A stretch of 5,111 nucleotides of DNA. It comes from AEGEAN-183 sp964614345. Its GTDB lineage: Bacteria; Pseudomonadota; Gammaproteobacteria; Magnimaribacterales; Magnimaribacteraceae. The notes below the pieces were generated by a model, which saw only the letters and a program-made list of their open reading frames with translations, made no database searches and was not told the origin of the DNA. This document shows, one piece after another, positions 5,074-5,111 of this stretch. The stretch is from assembly GCA_964614345.1 (NCBI GenBank), contig CAZTLP010000047.1, forward strand, positions 1-5,111, written 5' to 3'. The stretch's first letter is position 1. The number at the start of each line of letters is the position of its first letter. The translations under genes were made by a program, and so were the position numbers.

Positions 5074-5111
5074 GCCCCGGTAGTTAAGTGGTTATAACAT
5101 CGCCCTGTCAC
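5074..5111 (+). tRNA. tRNA-Asp(GUC), first 38 nt; 3' part outside window
   Basis: The sequence folds as a tRNA 5' half: acceptor strand GCCCCGG (5074-5080), TA at positions 8-9, D-stem GTTA/TAAC (5083-5086 with 5095-5098) with an 8-nt loop containing GG, A26, anticodon strand TCGCC (5100-5104) and loop CTGTCAC (5105-5111). The anticodon is GTC (5107-5109), decoding Asp codons GAC/GAU. The E. coli AspRS identity bases visible here, G10, G34, U35, C36 and C38, are all present. U33-G34-U35 is the site recognised for queuosine insertion. The window ends at position 38, so the T-arm, acceptor 3' strand and CCA cannot be checked. Confidence 0.88.

Noticed and set aside
1..5111. Mobile element, CRISPR array, phage or defence island
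   Set aside because: No transposase, integrase, spaced repeats, terminal inverted repeats or toxin-antitoxin-like pairs were seen. The tRNA at the end could be an attachment site, but its 3' half is outside the window.

Overview
The window is an AT-rich, gene-dense piece of a bacterial chromosome. It most resembles a small-genome marine gammaproteobacterium (SAR86-like). That placement is inference from low G+C, very short intergenic gaps, a gammaproteobacterial-looking QueH N-terminus and several peptidase/oxidoreductase genes; no marker in the window fixes the taxonomy.

Layout. (a) Positions 1-1237, plus strand: the 3' end of an unrecognised gene entering from the left, then a luciferase-like monooxygenase-family oxidoreductase 16 bp downstream, probably co-transcribed. 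(b) Positions 1238-1286: a compact spacer with a stem-loop that may end that unit, a TATAAT box and a second small hairpin. (c) Positions 1287-2850, plus strand: a short, membrane-anchored RmuC homologue whose end overlaps the start of queH, the [4Fe-4S] epoxyqueuosine reductase of tRNA queuosine synthesis. (d) Positions 2847-4268, minus strand: an exported M20D amidohydrolase that converges on queH with a 4-bp stop-to-stop overlap. (e) Positions 4269-4319: a 51-bp divergent promoter region in which the two -10 boxes physically overlap. (f) Positions 4320-5015, plus strand: an S51 (peptidase E/cyanophycinase-like) serine peptidase with no Shine-Dalgarno site. (g) Positions 5056-5111: an extended -10 promoter with a G+C-rich discriminator, followed almost at once by the first 38 nt of tRNA-Asp(GUC), cut by the window end.

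How they fit together. Two links can be argued. The divergent M20D and S51 genes may form a small peptide/amide scavenging pair sharing one control region. QueH acts on queuosine-family tRNAs, and one of its likely substrates, tRNA-Asp with U33-G34-U35, lies about 2.2 kb away. RmuC and QueH are translationally linked by overlap but have no known common function. I see no CRISPR array, insertion sequence, phage gene, toxin-antitoxin pair or other clear mobile or defence system, and no strong sign of an undescribed system. The most interesting signals are the promoter architectures at 4300-4326 and 5056-5074. No stretch longer than 60 bp is without a gene.
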